DNA of 64,000 bases from Gnetum montanum. Its lineage: Eukaryota; Streptophyta; Gnetopsida; Gnetales; Gnetaceae. Below the pieces are notes generated by a model, which searched no databases, was not told where the DNA came from, and saw only the letters and a list, made by a program, of their open reading frames with translations. The stretch is from contig MNCI01034636.1 in the NCBI GenBank assembly GCA_015680685.1, positions 1,200,563 to 1,264,562 on the forward strand. Direction: 5' to 3'. The position numbers and the translations under genes are program-made. Every line of letters begins with the position of its first letter. Within the stretch, counting starts at the first letter, position 1. Positions 1-11,379 of the stretch are shown here, piece by piece.

Positions 1-1250
1 AATTAATTGCAAAACGTTAAGGAAAAGAAGTTAACTAATGTTCCAAATAGGAATGTCAGTGGGTCCTCCCCAAAGCAGGCTCATGCCCTTAATGCCCTGA
101 CAATCCCACATTCAAAGAGTCCATAGGCTCTGGGAATGTCCTTTGGAACAAGAGTTAAAGTCTTAACCGCTAGAATTTACCAAAAAGAAAATAATGCATC
201 AACCAAAATATTCACTAATGATACAACTGGCAATGAGGTGAACAATGGAGAGAAGGATGGAAAGAAGTTGATGGAATGGAATCCCAAGGATAAGGTGGTG
301 TACAGCCCCTTATGTGTTTTATGATTAATGTGACTTGGCGAATCTCATTCCAACTCTGGCTCAAACCAACCACTTCCAGTGACTTCGCATCAATGCATTT
401 AGTTAGACCATCCGCTTGGATAACAAGGATGCATCTTCAAAGAGCCACCACCATTCCGATGAAACAAAGGAGAGAACGAGAAGCGAGAAGGGCCTTAGTT
501 AGAGGGAACACTTTGGTTCCATAACCAGTGCTTGCAGCCCAAATTTTATTTTGTCTAAGGGGTGTGCTTTGAATCCTCACTTTTCGTTTTTTTTTTTGTG
601 TTTTGTGTTTTTATGCGTGGGGACCACACCATGCAAAGACTTCTTATTTTTATTGTCTCAGCTTCCGAAAATTGGGTAACATAGAAATGGTAAGAAAACT
701 CAAGAAGAAAACATCCAAACACCCAAGATAATGATCAACACAAAAGCATCAAGTTCCTTTGAAGTCACACCCTTTGCAATCCTTGAGTCCTTCCTTAGTT
801 TGAGAAATGCCCAGTCACCAATTCGTTAAAGTTCTTATTGGAAGGGAACTGTACATTTCCAAGCCAAGAGAAACCATAGACTTGATGGAGGGATGGATGA
901 AGTGATCTCATTGCCTGCCATATCAAAAGAAACATACCTTAGTATCAACATTGTAACTTAAAGGTAAAAACCAAACATTAGCAATCAATGCGAAAACAGT
1001 TCATACCATTAGTCTGAACACTTATTGGGTGACGAACTTACAGGGTGGATACACACACACACACACACACAAAATAGAAAAGTATAACGATGGTGTAGAA
1101 AAAACAAGAAAAGTTAAAGAAATTTGTAAAACAAAAATAGCAAAAATTAAGGAAATCTGTAAAACAAAAATGGGTAAAACAAAAACTAAAAAAGAACTGA
1201 GGGCCCCATATGGTTAGCATAGGTGGCCATCTCCCCCATGACTAAGTTGT
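1..1250 (-). other. 3' noncoding tail of G1 (after lost integrase)
   Basis: This stretch carries no credible ORF. On the minus strand it aligns piecewise with the post-integrase region of G2: the minus-strand words TTGCATGGTGTGG, AAAGCACACCCCTTAGAC and CAAGCACTGGTTATGGAAC near 530-640 recur at about 45045-45235, and CCTGCTTTGGGGAGGA near 75 recurs near 45705. This long spacer before the 3' LTR is typical of Athila/Tat elements. The 3' LTR itself is beyond position 1. Confidence 0.8.
1051..1071. repeat. (AC)n microsatellite
   Basis: Uninterrupted AC dinucleotide run in the noncoding tail of G1. Confidence 0.95.
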
Positions 1251-1466
1251 AAGGGAGAGATCCAAGATAGTGAGTGTCTATTTGAATTTCTAAGAAGTTC
1301 CCAACTTCTCCCAATTGATGATCTTAAGTTAAGGGGTGGAAGTTGGCGACGCTCACGTTCCAATGTGTCTATGCCACGGTTGTTGGCATGAGTTACCTCA
1401 GTTCGTTCCATGCATAATTTTTCTGCTCCTACAAGTAGTTGTCAACCACAGGGTGTCTACTTCTTC

Positions 1467-2000
1467 TTATGTGGTTGCTACATACAAGCATCTTTGTTGC
1501 AGAGTTTCTTGGGCACACCTGTTACATGGAGACATTTCCTCCATGTCATCACCCGTTGAACCACTATATGTGATGCATGGAACTATCCTCTTCTCGATCT
1601 TTGCACATATGTTTATCTTAGAGATTTCCAAGGAAAGATCGTGGATCCTAAGGCATGTGTCTACTATGCTTAGCCATGCCCTTCCCATTATAATTGGGAA
1701 ATCCCCTTTATCATTGTTTATTTCGATCACTAGGAAATCGGCTGGATATGACCATCCATCGACAGTGGTAACAATGTCTTCAACCTGTCCCAAAGGAACA
1801 GTGATGGATTGGTTAGCCAGCTCTAAGAAAATGTTGCTCTTCTTGAGAGGAGGCAAGTTCCACGTTTTATATAGTTTTTGTGAGATTAAGTTGACCCTGG
1901 AACCTGAGTCAAGAAGAGCCTTATGGGGTTCATTCCCAGCAACTTGGAGGTAAACTAAGGGAACTCCCAGATCTGATAATTTTTTTGGGAGGTGGCCCAC
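1467..2000 (-). pseudogene. gypsy aspartic protease domain (G1)
   Basis: The 177-codon frame contains the retropepsin signature KALLDSGSRVNLIS at about residues 27-40, with catalytic Asp in DSG and the hydrophobic continuation usual for Ty3/gypsy proteases. A later FPIIMGRAWL segment fits the flap/C-terminal part of the fold. It follows the proline-rich linker and would normally run into RT, but the frame ends and RT is missing. The homologous region in G2 (about 40810-41230) has lost the DSG. The enzyme would cut the Gag-Pol polyprotein in virus-like particles; alone in a deleted element it is not expected to function. Confidence 0.88.
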
Positions 2001-2006
2001 CTTGAT

Positions 2007-2495
2007 CTAGTCAGTTACGGTATGTGTTAACATAACTGTATGCACTGGACGTGATTTTGCCATAGAAGGGTTTCCCGAAACCGTGTTGGGTATGGGAGTG
2101 TTAGGATGATCAACTGCTTGTGATAGCGAAGGCTTGGTTGGATTGTTGGTCCTAAGGAAGGGTCTTTTTGGTGAACGATTGTTAGAAGCAGCTGATATTG
2201 AAGGCTTGGAGCCCCTCGCAGTATTAGGTTGTCGCAGTTGAGTGGGATTTACTTTGGCCTTTGTTGGAGCGGTTGGTGGTGCGGCCATAGGTGCAAGAGA
2301 TGCAGATGAACTTGGAGGATATCGTGGGTATGGGACATTTCCCGAAGAAGGGGGAGTCCGGAAATATTCCTGAACTTGGTAGTAACATGGAGGTTTTATG
2401 TGACCCGTAAAGTTACCTGGAGGGACCAGTTGCTGCACATAATATCTATGAGGATCAGGCTGCCGGTAAGGGTATTGATGTGTTGGCGGTGGCAT
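2007..2495 (-). pseudogene. proline/serine-rich gag-protease linker (G1)
   Basis: A 162-codon open stretch rich in Pro, Ser, Thr and Asn (for example NVPYPRYPPSSS), between the gag C-terminal part and the protease. It shows no domain of its own. The same Tyr/Pro/Gln-rich composition occurs at the equivalent place in G2 (40333-40521 and 40576-40824), including RSKKRPF/RSPKRPF words, which supports homology. It is separated from the upstream frame by a stop/frameshift around 2500-2585. Confidence 0.7.
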
Positions 2496-2585
2496 CCCCC
2501 ATGACTGTGGATATTGCGACTGTTGATGTTATTCAATGGGCTGTGGAGGTGTTCCACTTGGATAGTATGTTAAGGGTTGGCGGAA

Positions 2586-3026
2586 CTACCTTGGGTTACC
2601 TTGTGGGTAAGGTAACCTTCGGGGTGTTTGCCGTTGATTAAGTCTTGGATTTAATGCATACACCCCAGACTCCTGCAGATGTGAGATAATTGGGCAACAT
2701 CCCTTAGGATGGTCATAGTAGTAGACCTCACATCCACTATCATTGTCTAAATCAGAATTTACAGCCTCATCGACGATAGGAATTTTCCCCTTACCCTTGT
2801 TATGTGCAGGGCTTAAGTTTCTCCGCTTGGTTTTGCCTTTGTCACTACCTTGTGCTACCTTAGACTCTTCTACAATTTTTAATACTATTTCTATTCTTGA
2901 GTCTAAGGAATCCCACATTTGGTCTACCTTAGCTGATACCTCGGTTGTTAACTTTTGGATCGGCATGGTTTTTCGATTCACCAACTCTTCGAGTGGTGAC
3001 TCATCCTCCTCATCATAGAATTTCAC
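2586..3026 (-). pseudogene. gag C-terminal acidic/basic segment (G1)
   Basis: A 146-codon frame starting MKFYDEEDESPLEELVNRKT, with a heptad-like central part, a basic GKTKRRN stretch and the block YYYDHPKGCC. The same segment is recognisable in G2 at 39810-40076 (VDSLWDSMDS, KGKGKI, YEHPKGCC), so it is a conserved part of this family's Gag. The Cys-Cys pair is not a classical CCHC knuckle. It lies out of frame with gag upstream because of frameshifts around 3030-3190. Confidence 0.72.
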
Positions 3027-3189
3027 TCACTTCTTGCGAAAGGGAGGGATGGTGGTTGTATTCTTCCACACTTTCTCTCTTCCATAGCTCACCCTCTTCT
3101 TGCGCTACTTGTTCCAACAAACTTTCAACTTCATGGGTTCTTAGTTGGGAAAGTCTCCGTTGAGCGTAAGTCCCAAGAGTTCTTCTCGT

Positions 3190-4608
3190 TTAATTTCTTA
3201 GCCCATCCATGATGTGGTGAAGTTGATCCCGCTTAGCATACCCATGACCCAGGCAAAGATGTAGTAGTGTATAGTAACAGGCCATGGCAGCATCCAAGGG
3301 TTCATAAGCACCTTGTTTCCAGCCTTGGATCTGCTTACGCAAATTGGACACTCTGGAGTATGTTTGATATTTTTTGTTGAACAATTCAAGCATCGTACTC
3401 CACCTCCTGATGGTTTCCGGTTCTAAGGACCAGTACCAGCTCTCTGCTTCTTTGATGAGTGTCCGTGGGAACAACTTGAGCTTCTGCCACTCATTATCTA
3501 TATTTTGCAAGGCACAGGCATTGTGGAATGCCTGTAAATGATGTTGAGGATCGGCGTTGTATCCCCCTTCAAAACGTGGGATATTATTTATGTCCAAACG
3601 CTTGATCCTGCTATCCTTTAAGTGCCTTGTGGGGATCCTAACTACCTCTGTGATGTCTAGCATGCTTTGGGTTGCGAGTAGGGGTTCGTCATGATCATCT
3701 CTTTCATGACGTCTATGATGTCTTCGTGGTGGTTCCCTACTCTCCCTACGTCCTTGCCCTTGTCCTAACTCCTCTCGACCTTCTTGTCGAGGTATTTCAT
3801 CTTCCTTTTTACTTTTACCCTCTCCGTTATGCTCACGATGGTTGCGCCCAGATGTGGAAGGAGAGTGTGAATGGTGAGATGAAGGAGAAGAGGAAGGGGA
3901 TCCATCACCATGGCGATGTTTCTTACCTTCTCTTCGGCTGCTTCGGCCCCGATCGTTGTAACGATCTAAGTGTCTGTCCTTAGTGTGAGTGGTTGTTCCT
4001 ACCATGAACAGTTGGTGTTCACGGGGATCAGAGCCCGTAGCATGTACAGTTGATCGAAGGCCCTGGTGCCTAACCTCTTCACCATTATGAGGAGGAGGAA
4101 CATCATTTTCTAAGAAACCCATTGTGAGGGGTTCTTTGTCTCCTATTTCACTAAGGACATGGGGGACCTTGCCCTTCAACAATGAATGTTGGCTCTCCTG
4201 CCTTTCGTCCCGAATACGTTGGGCATTTGTGGGATGATAATCCCTTGTGTCAAAATTATCTAGAACGTATTCAGCAAATAGCTCTTGCATGCCAATCTAT
4301 GCTAAGGCACAGAAAAGCATGTTAGGGACAGATCGATCCGGGGGTAACACGATGTTACCTTGCAAATCTCTCCATCGCAGTTGCTCATCTTGATGGAGAA
4401 TAAAAGTAAAGTCAGGAACATACTCATTAGGATGAGTATATGTGACCTTAGATTGTTTAGGACATGGCTGGTCTCGGTTATGCGTGTGATGCTGACTATC
4501 TTCTGTGTTGTCCTTAGGTGAGTTGATTTCGTGAGAAGAAGCCATCCTAATGGTGTGCTGTTTACCGTTATTTATGTTCTTGATTAACTGATTAACCCGA
4601 AGGTTCAT
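3190..4608 (-). pseudogene. gag capsid region (retrotrans_gag type), one in-frame stop (G1)
   Basis: Two open stretches (4608-4297 and 4290-3190) share one frame and are separated by a single TAG. The N-terminal part has YVPDFTFILHQDEQLRW; a long Arg/His/Ser-rich segment follows; the C-terminal third is the retrotrans_gag-like capsid core: RLDINNIPRFEGGYNADP, then WQKLKLFPRTLIKEAESWYW and FNKKYQTYSRVSNLRKQI. Capsid Gag builds the cytoplasmic virus-like particle. About 470 codons in total, normal for plant gypsy Gag. The decayed homologue in G2 is at 38190-40080. The stop could be a recent mutation or a read-through site; a recent mutation is the simpler reading. Confidence 0.88.
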
Positions 4609-4667
4609 TAAAGCTCACAACAATGTGAGTGGTATCCCTTATGTTCAATTGGCATAAAAACACTTAG

Positions 4668-4685
4668 TCCCCAGCAACGGTGCCA
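4668..4685 (-). other. primer binding site, tRNA-Asp type (G1)
   Basis: The minus strand reads TGGCACCGTTGCTGGGGA directly inside the LTR end. The plant tRNA-Asp complement is TGGCGCCGTTGCCGGGGA, so there are two differences, both transitions. This fixes the element's orientation and the inner end of the 5' LTR. Confidence 0.88.
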
Positions 4686-4686
4686 A

Positions 4687-5915
4687 TGATGAGTGGTGAG
4701 GTACCCCTACACTCAACCATACGAAACGAGCGTAGCACGCGCGATCTGGTCGAACTCCGCAGACTAAATTCCTAAACGCCCCATGGAACACTTGGGGTTA
4801 ATCGTTCGTTGTCTTCCCAAGCTTGCTTGTATGTGTCACGGTGTATGGTTAAGCAAGTCTGAGGTATATGATTTTTTTGGTATTTTTCGGTTTATCTCCT
4901 ATGCTAAATGGTGAAGGGTTGAGAGACTAAAGCTAATTCTAACTACAGCACTAAGTCCTAGCGTCAGCATCCGTTCCCACTTGCCATACACACCCTGAAC
5001 TATGCAACTGTGGCTACCAAACGCTAATTGTTACTAGAATTACCACACGTAACGCATGTGCTCGAAGCGGTCATACTGAGGCACTTAACTAACCTAAGTG
5101 TGACAAGCAACCGATTCCTTGACTAGCCGTATACATCTATAGATGCTCGTAATCAAGTCATACTTATCCCACGTTCTAGGAGGAAAGGGTGAGAGAAACT
5201 AATCGCGATGAGTAGTTGATTCCTTGGCTAGCCGTACACGTTCGTCAACGCTCGTAACCAAGTCGTACTCATGCCACGTTACTAGGAAAGCAGTAAATAA
5301 CATTAATTAAACCTATCCATGCACTGCAAGGTTTATCCACAAAGCTTGTCTTTATTGCCGTACACAACTTGCGTTCAGGTACAAAGCTTCTCGAATAAAG
5401 AACCGTTCACTTGGGGGACTCCTACTACGGGCGCATGGAAAATATTCTATCTCTGGGGTGATCAATCCGCCAGAGCTTCGCTACTTTATGCCTAGGATAA
5501 TGAATGAGGGGAGTGCCGCCTCTTATTTATAGATATGGCGGCGGACCGTGATATTGTGTATGCGATATCGCAGGGAAGGACGTGATATCGTGTACACGAT
5601 ATCGCAGGGAAGGATGCGATATCGTGATGGCCGCGATATCGCGTACGCAATATCGCGGCTTGTGCAATCTGCGTCTCATCACTGGCTATGCTATGATTGC
5701 AAAGAATCATGAATGGGGATGGTGAGTGCATTTGTATAGGAAGTGCCTATGTTAGCATCAATGCATCTATGTTAATGCATCTTATCATGCATCAATGGGG
5801 ATATGTCAATGGGGCTACATCAATGCATGCCTATTGATGTATCTTATCTAATTCATGACTAATCGCTCCTCATCCTATCTATTGTGCTTATTCTAATAGT
5901 GCTAATGACCCATCA
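4687..5915 (-). repeat. 5' LTR of G1
   Basis: On the minus strand the LTR begins TGATGGGTCATTAGC and ends CACCACTCATCA one base before the PBS, giving the TG...CA ends and a TGATG/CATCA terminal inverted repeat. About 1229 bp. Its 3' end (GGTACCTCACCACTCATCA) matches both G2 LTR ends, but the rest has diverged in length and sequence. Noncoding. It contains a GATATC palindrome cluster upstream of a TATA box (separate entry). Confidence 0.85.
5521..5660 (-). promoter_or_regulatory. GATATC palindrome cluster and TATA box in G1 LTR
   Basis: Between 5545 and 5660 the hexamer GATATC, mostly as CGATATCG or TGATATCG, recurs about every 15-35 bases, with a repeated spacer word GCAGGGAAGGA. On the minus strand the cluster is followed by CTATAAATAAG (5531-5521), a good TATA box. 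Position inside the LTR makes this the probable U3 promoter. The region is CpG-rich compared with flanking DNA. That the palindromes bind a factor is inference. Confidence 0.6.
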
Positions 5916-8900
5916 AGTACTTGATACCTACGAATTGAAAACTCCAACATAGGGATTAGTGCACATTTTCTATATTAATAAAGATAAAATTATAAAAAAG
6001 TAAAAGGTAAAAAATAAAAGGATATTAAAAATATTAAAGGTATTTAGAAAGTTAATTATAAGGCACATAGCTCAACCAATTCAAAACACAAGCATAGTTA
6101 AATTAGAAAAAGAGTTTAAACATAAGACATAGGATTAATAAATAAGACATATTCAAACTACAAATCTATAAGGGAGTAAGGGATATCTAGGATTGAAGTG
6201 TTATACAAATATAGGTTATATCACCTATCATAAATTATGGTAATGTATATTTGATGTCATCCTAATTCTCATGATATGTACAAAGTGATAAAAATTATAT
6301 CAAAGATCTAGAACCATGGAAGACTTCATGAATATTAAAATATAAAGGAATGACTTCTGAAGAAGGGAAGAAAACTTTTTAAAATATACGATGAAACATT
6401 AACAAGAGAGAACATGGAAAAGAAGGAAGAAAACAAGTCAAAGTAGATCTTCATTACCACATGACATTCACCTCTCACTTGAGATCACTCAAGAACACTC
6501 AAGAGTACAAGTGTCCCCTCTTACATGTGTTAGGACCACTCTTAAGTCATGTGTGTTATGGAGAATCATTAGGTCCATAAGGATCACATAATGCTCACCA
6601 AACTTCCTTATCAAGATGTAATTTACAAGAACATTTGTGGCTCATCATACTCCATGCATGGGTTAAGTAATCAAACCATGATTCAACCAATCATCCTCAA
6701 AAAGTTATATAATGAGCTATATGATAATTTTATCAATACAAATTGAAGAAATAATTTTATCAAATGAAGAAGAGAGGAAAGGTTACAAAGATTCAAGAAA
6801 GAAGAGAACTCCCTAAGAGGTGGAGTGCACTCATAAGCACCTCCATTCCTAATCATGATATCATATAAGAGAATGTGAGGAACTCCTCCATCATTTTGGA
6901 GTATAGTCAAAAGTTCCATAAGTACCTCCTCTAGAAATATTATTTTGATGTATCACATATTTATGCTAGAAAATAGAATAAGTTTATGTCTGCCTTTATG
7001 TTTATGTCAATTAATTGCTCAAGTTTTATTATTTTGATATTCTCTTTCTATATTTGAATGTTGAATGAATAGGTTTTTCTCCCATGCTTATCGAGAAAGA
7101 TAATCAAGGGTATTAGTTTCATTAATTTTAGTATCTCATTTATATAATCTAATTTACTTTGATATTATTATCTCAAGCATATCATCATTTTAGGCTTCTT
7201 TCAAGTTTGATATCAAGTTATCAAAAAACCATCGTAAATAAGCCTAAAACAACCAAGTTTCATAGAGCCAAGAATCCCTCAAAAATGATTCCAAAGTGAG
7301 TAAAATATAATTCCCATAAGTTGTGGGGGTATTTTTAAGCACTTTATCTACATTTTTATTATGAAAAATTTATCCAAGAATGAAGCCATGCTACTCATTC
7401 ATCTCAATACCATTTTCATCAATAAGTCCATCTCATGTGGTCAAAAGAATATTTGTAAAGCCTAATTCTATCCTAGGATGCCTTAATTCATAGGTCAAAA
7501 TATCATCACCAATCCAACTCTTTCAATAACTCCATTAAAATAATCAAAAATCCCAATATACAAATTACAATATAATTTTTTAATGAAATCATAGGCTAAC
7601 CACAACACATGATAAACTCATTATATACTCAAAATTATAATGTCTCTATTTTTTTAGTAATCATAACATTAACATGACTCATGATGTTACAAAACAAGGT
7701 CACCATGTCTTTTGGTGAGATAATCATGAGGTAGTAATGACTTATGATTAAAGAAGAATCATGCCAAAGGCCAAGGGCAACATAGTAGCAACATTAGAAC
7801 CAACCAAAACCTATGGTTAGGCCTTCATGACTTACCATGAGATATGCTTAAGACATCACAATGCAACCAACATCCATGGTTAGGCTTTTTAGCATTTTAA
7901 TAAACCATGACTTTACCATGATCCATGGGTAGAAATTAGGAAGTAATTGTAAGTTCCCCATGACTTGTGGTTAGAAAAATAATGACTAAGCCACTACTCA
8001 TGATCGCATTTTTTATCAACATTTTAGGAGGTGAGGTAATCCAAGAAGCTCAATGGAACTTTATTCTACTATGTAATTTGTGACATGGCATGGTGAAATG
8101 TTTTAGAGCATGGATGATAGTTGTATGCATTATTTTCACCAACATGCAATTTACATTAAGTACCACAAGCCATATTTTATCTTTTTAGTTGAAGAGTCTT
8201 CGTATTAAATGAAATAAATTAGTTATTACACCATTAATATAAGGAATTGTAAAATTAGTTTAGTTAAACCATGTAATGTTAGTTATCAAACACACTTATT
8301 AAAAATGAAAATATAATTTTAGATATAAAAATCAATGAGTGTTTAATATATTTATATTAATCTATTTATGAACAAATTATTAGGTGATGAGAAGATATTT
8401 ATGTTTGTATCATAAACAATGCACTCAACCACATAATATCCATAATGTGTTGACAATACAAACATTTACAATAAAGCATAACTAGGTAAAAACTATTTAT
8501 GTTTATGTATTCTATATCTTTATAATTATTCAAAATCCATGAGCTATGAAAATAGTTATATTTAGCAATGAAAATATAATGCACGATATATAATAAGAAA
8601 TACATTCAAAAAATATTTATTACTTAAAATTATGTTCATACAATAAATTATTTTTGCTTTTGAAAAATCTCTTGGAGTGCTTAATATTTTTCATCCTATT
8701 TTTGTTCTCATAGAATATTAAAATGGAAGTTCAATTGGATGGTTATGAATGTATTTGATTAAAAAAATGCCACAATCTTAAGAGTTTCTTTAATGTGATA
8801 AATCATTCAAGAATTTCTAACTCAATACATCCTTATAGAATTATTTTGTCAAATTCTTCACAATATGTTCAACTCATATGAAGTAGAAAGATGTTTCTAT

Positions 8901-8998
8901 ATGTTCAAATTCTACTTCTTGGTTTTATAATTGACCATGATAATATATTTCTTGTATTTTACTATCTATCACTAATAGCATCTAGTGGTAGCTATTAT
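5916..8998. other. AT-rich intergenic DNA, no gene seen
   Basis: No ORF here has recognisable protein features; the short open frames (6919-6683, 8605-8399 minus) look like chance in AT-rich DNA. From about 7680 to 8010 the words CATGACTTATGATT, CCATGGTTAGGC and CATGACTTGTGGTT recur, like similar words at 20760-20990, 25990-26200 and 29570-29740. Otherwise I see nothing. Confidence 0.6.
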
Positions 8999-9439
8999 GG
9001 CATATAGTGATGTTTATTGACATGTAGGTTATTACATTCTCAGTGATCATTTCTCAATTCTATGATAAGTATGACTTGTAGTTCTTGAACAATACATCCT
9101 CTTATTCTTGCATGGTGTAGTAGAACAAACATGGATAGATTGAACAAATAGTAAGATCTTCTCTATTCTTCCCTCAATTTAATCATGAATGAGTAATACT
9201 TGAATATGATATCTTCTAATTCTTGTTTTTGTTTTAGACTTGTTAGGTTTTTATCTTTTATCATATCTTCTAATATATAAAATAAATTAGTGTCTATGTT
9301 TATTAAACAAAGGCTTTTTAGGCATCTTTCACTCATTTTCATTGAACATAGTAGAGATCTCCTAGAATGCATCTTTAGAACATAGTTTAATTTCGCCAAT
9401 AGATTCATTCTTTGTGGAGTATTGACCCATATAGTAATT
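8999..9439 (-). repeat. ~430-bp direct repeat, copy A, with ORF fragment 9408-9163
   Basis: This segment matches 16067-16512 with only scattered substitutions and one indel of about 20 bases. Each copy holds an 81-codon minus-strand frame (9408-9163 and 16483-16238) with the shared ending QELEDIIFKYYSFMIKLR. I do not recognise the protein: Lys/Leu-rich, helical-looking, no signal peptide or membrane segment. Conservation of the frame may only reflect recent duplication. Copy A ends where the T1 element begins. Confidence 0.6.
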
Positions 9440-10914
9440 TATATACATCATTCCCAAATGTCATGGAAAATGTCAAATATATGTTATATTAAACATTAGG
9501 TTTAAGAAGATAACACAAAAAATGTCAAATATGTGCAACATTCGACATTAAGTGTAAAGAAAATAATAGGGAAAATGTAGAAGGGAAAGGAAAAAGAATG
9601 CTTTATTCATGAAGAATAATGTATCTGGATCATGCTTTAAGTATTTCTTGGGGTTTTATTCCTTTAGAATATATCCTTTAGAGGCAATCTAGCATTGCCA
9701 CCATAGTTAGGCTATCATCGACTAGAAGAGATGGCGAGTCCTCTTCTTGTCCCAAATCACCCAACACTTATTACTCATCTTTATCAGCTTCGAAACTTAA
9801 TGCTAATATGACCTCTAATTCCTGGGTATAAGTACCTTAGGTCAAACCCCCAATGGTCACCTTAAGAGATATGTCCATTATTACAATTTTCCTTTTTGGA
9901 TCTTAATTACAAATTGCCCTTTCAGTTCTTATTTTGATAATTGGTGTAGGGGTTGTACCTCAATAGACCCTAATAGGACTCAATCCATAGCTTCCAAGTA
10001 TATCTACCTTAGAAAATAAGAATAAAATAATAAAATAGAGAAAAATCTCCTTATATTAAGAAAATTCTCAAAATACATAGAAAATACATTAAATATGAGG
10101 AGCCAAGCTCAACCCACAACTCTTCCAAGGATCTTAGAGGTCAAACTTGTTCTCTCTCAATCTTGAATTCCTCACAATGGAGCCCAAGCTCAACAAAAGA
10201 TACTTATAAAAAATTTTCTTACATAAGCTTTTCTCACTTAAGAGCTCTTTCTATTTTACTCTTGGTTAGGGTTGGGCACTTTCTTGCACCAAAAATGGTG
10301 AATTATATTAATATTTATAAGCAACGTGAAGATAAGAAACCTAAAAAACTATTCTCAAATGAACTTGATGTTCTTTAGATGTTTCACAAGTTTTCTCACC
10401 TTCTTCCTAACTATTTCATCTTGCTTTGGTTATTTCCATATTACTTTGGCTATTTCTAGAATTGGAATGGGTGTTTTTAGAAGTTTCCTTAGATGTTTGG
10501 GTCATCTCTGACTTTACCAACATGTCTCCTATGAAAATCCAACTCTAAACCAAGACGTCTACTAATATTTTGAGAGATCTCATCTAGGCCCAAGATGTCT
10601 CATGCACAATGGAGACATCTCATTTGAGACATCTCAAGTTTTGGTGGGATGTCTCACCTGCCAAGGCTAAATACAAAGATGCTTGTTTTGAGGTTTGGAA
10701 CCTCTTGATACCTTCAAATAAGTTCCCATAGATCTTGGAACCCCATAAACTCATCAAAATAAGCTCAAAACATCATGAAACCTACCAAAACATACATGTA
10801 GGGTAAAACAAGGGAATTGGAAGAGGTGTCCTTACACTAATAATCACAACACTTATTATGAAGAGACACCGTCTTCATTATGTAGAGAAATCATTTGGAA
10901 ATGGAAATGTTATA
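9440..10914 (-). repeat. 3' LTR of T1, split by solo LTR C
   Basis: Without the insertion at 9942-10839 the LTR is about 572 bp, the same as its partner (15495-16066) and as solo LTRs T2 and T4. Shared words include ATGTCATGGAAAATGTCAAA, GACCTCTAAT and ATAAGTACCTTAGGTCAAAC. The left end is degraded (TATATACATCATTCC for TGTGACATCCTATTCC). Confidence 0.75.
9942..10839 (-). mobile_element. solo LTR C, perfect TSD ATAAT
   Basis: An 898-bp insertion in the T1 LTR. On the minus strand it starts TAGTGTAAGGACACC and ends CCCCTACACCA, an LTR-like terminal inverted repeat. It is flanked by ATAAT at 9937-9941 and 10840-10844, a perfect 5-bp target duplication; the uninterrupted site GATAATCAT is seen in the partner LTR near 16000. 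Its sequence matches the LTRs of D (51817-52730, 54446-55188), for example AAGATCCTTGGAAGAGTTGTG on the minus strand at 10110-10135. It has an AGATGTCT/AGACATCT cluster at 10545-10660. No internal region, so a solo LTR left by recombination. Confidence 0.85.
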
Positions 10915-10929
10915 ATCTACCCCCTTAGG
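10915..10929 (-). other. polypurine tract of T1
   Basis: The minus strand reads CCTAAGGGGGTAGAT immediately before the 3' LTR. It is preceded by TCATTCAAGGATGAAC, resembling the conserved motif ahead of the PPT in plant chromoviruses. The equivalent in Tb is at 31812-31825. It sets the minus orientation of the element. Confidence 0.7.
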
Positions 10930-11379
10930 TTTTGTTCATCCTTGAATGAGTCCATGTTCACTATCTTTTTCTAGCTTTAATACTCCTTTTATGCTTCTAT
11001 GATTACATATTTTGATTTCTCTTTTAGGATTGAAGTATATATGTTAATGTTATCTTACTTATTTTGCAAAACAAATATACATGAGTAGAATGTATGGGAA
11101 TTTAAATATTACTTTAATTACCTTATTTTGTAAGATAATGACAAAAGATGAATGAAAGATCTACCAACCATCAATCACCCATCCTAACTAAGGTTACACA
11201 AAGTGCAACTTGTATTTGGTTACCCAAGTGAAGGTAGGGCAAATCCTTATTTCCAATGTCCATTACCTTTGATATTTTACTTATCAAATTAAAATATAAA
11301 TTAAATAATAAAGAAAATTATAAGATTATAACAAAAGTAAGGGTAAAATACTCCCTGATCTTGATCAACCTTATGAATT

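Larger units (their letters stand above)
1..5915 (-). mobile_element. Ty3/gypsy element G1, internally deleted, 3' end outside window
   Basis: Reading on the minus strand from 5915 down: 5' LTR (5915-4687), tRNA-Asp-type PBS (4685-4668), gag (4608-3190), gag C-terminal part and linker (3026-2007), aspartic protease (2000-1467), then a 3' noncoding tail. RT, RNase H and integrase are absent: the protease end is followed within about 200 bases by sequence that in relative G2 lies after integrase (compare the TCATGGGGGAGAT segment near 1235 with that near 44417). Only one LTR is in the window. Reading frames are far better kept than in G2, so G1 is the younger copy. Lineage is probably Athila/Tat-like, inferred from the tRNA-Asp PBS and the sister element's RT. 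Confidence 0.9.

Noticed and set aside
1336-1953. 205-codon plus-strand ORF
   Set aside because: It is antisense to the G1 protease and has no features of its own; the minus frame carries the DSG motif and matches G2.
6683-6919. 78-codon minus ORF
   Set aside because: No motif, no repeat copy, composition as in surrounding AT-rich DNA.
9941-10844. Insertion in the T1 LTR read as a PIF/Harbinger-type DNA transposon with TAA target site
   Set aside because: The termini and flanks fit better as an LTR with a perfect 5-bp ATAAT duplication, and the body matches the D LTRs.
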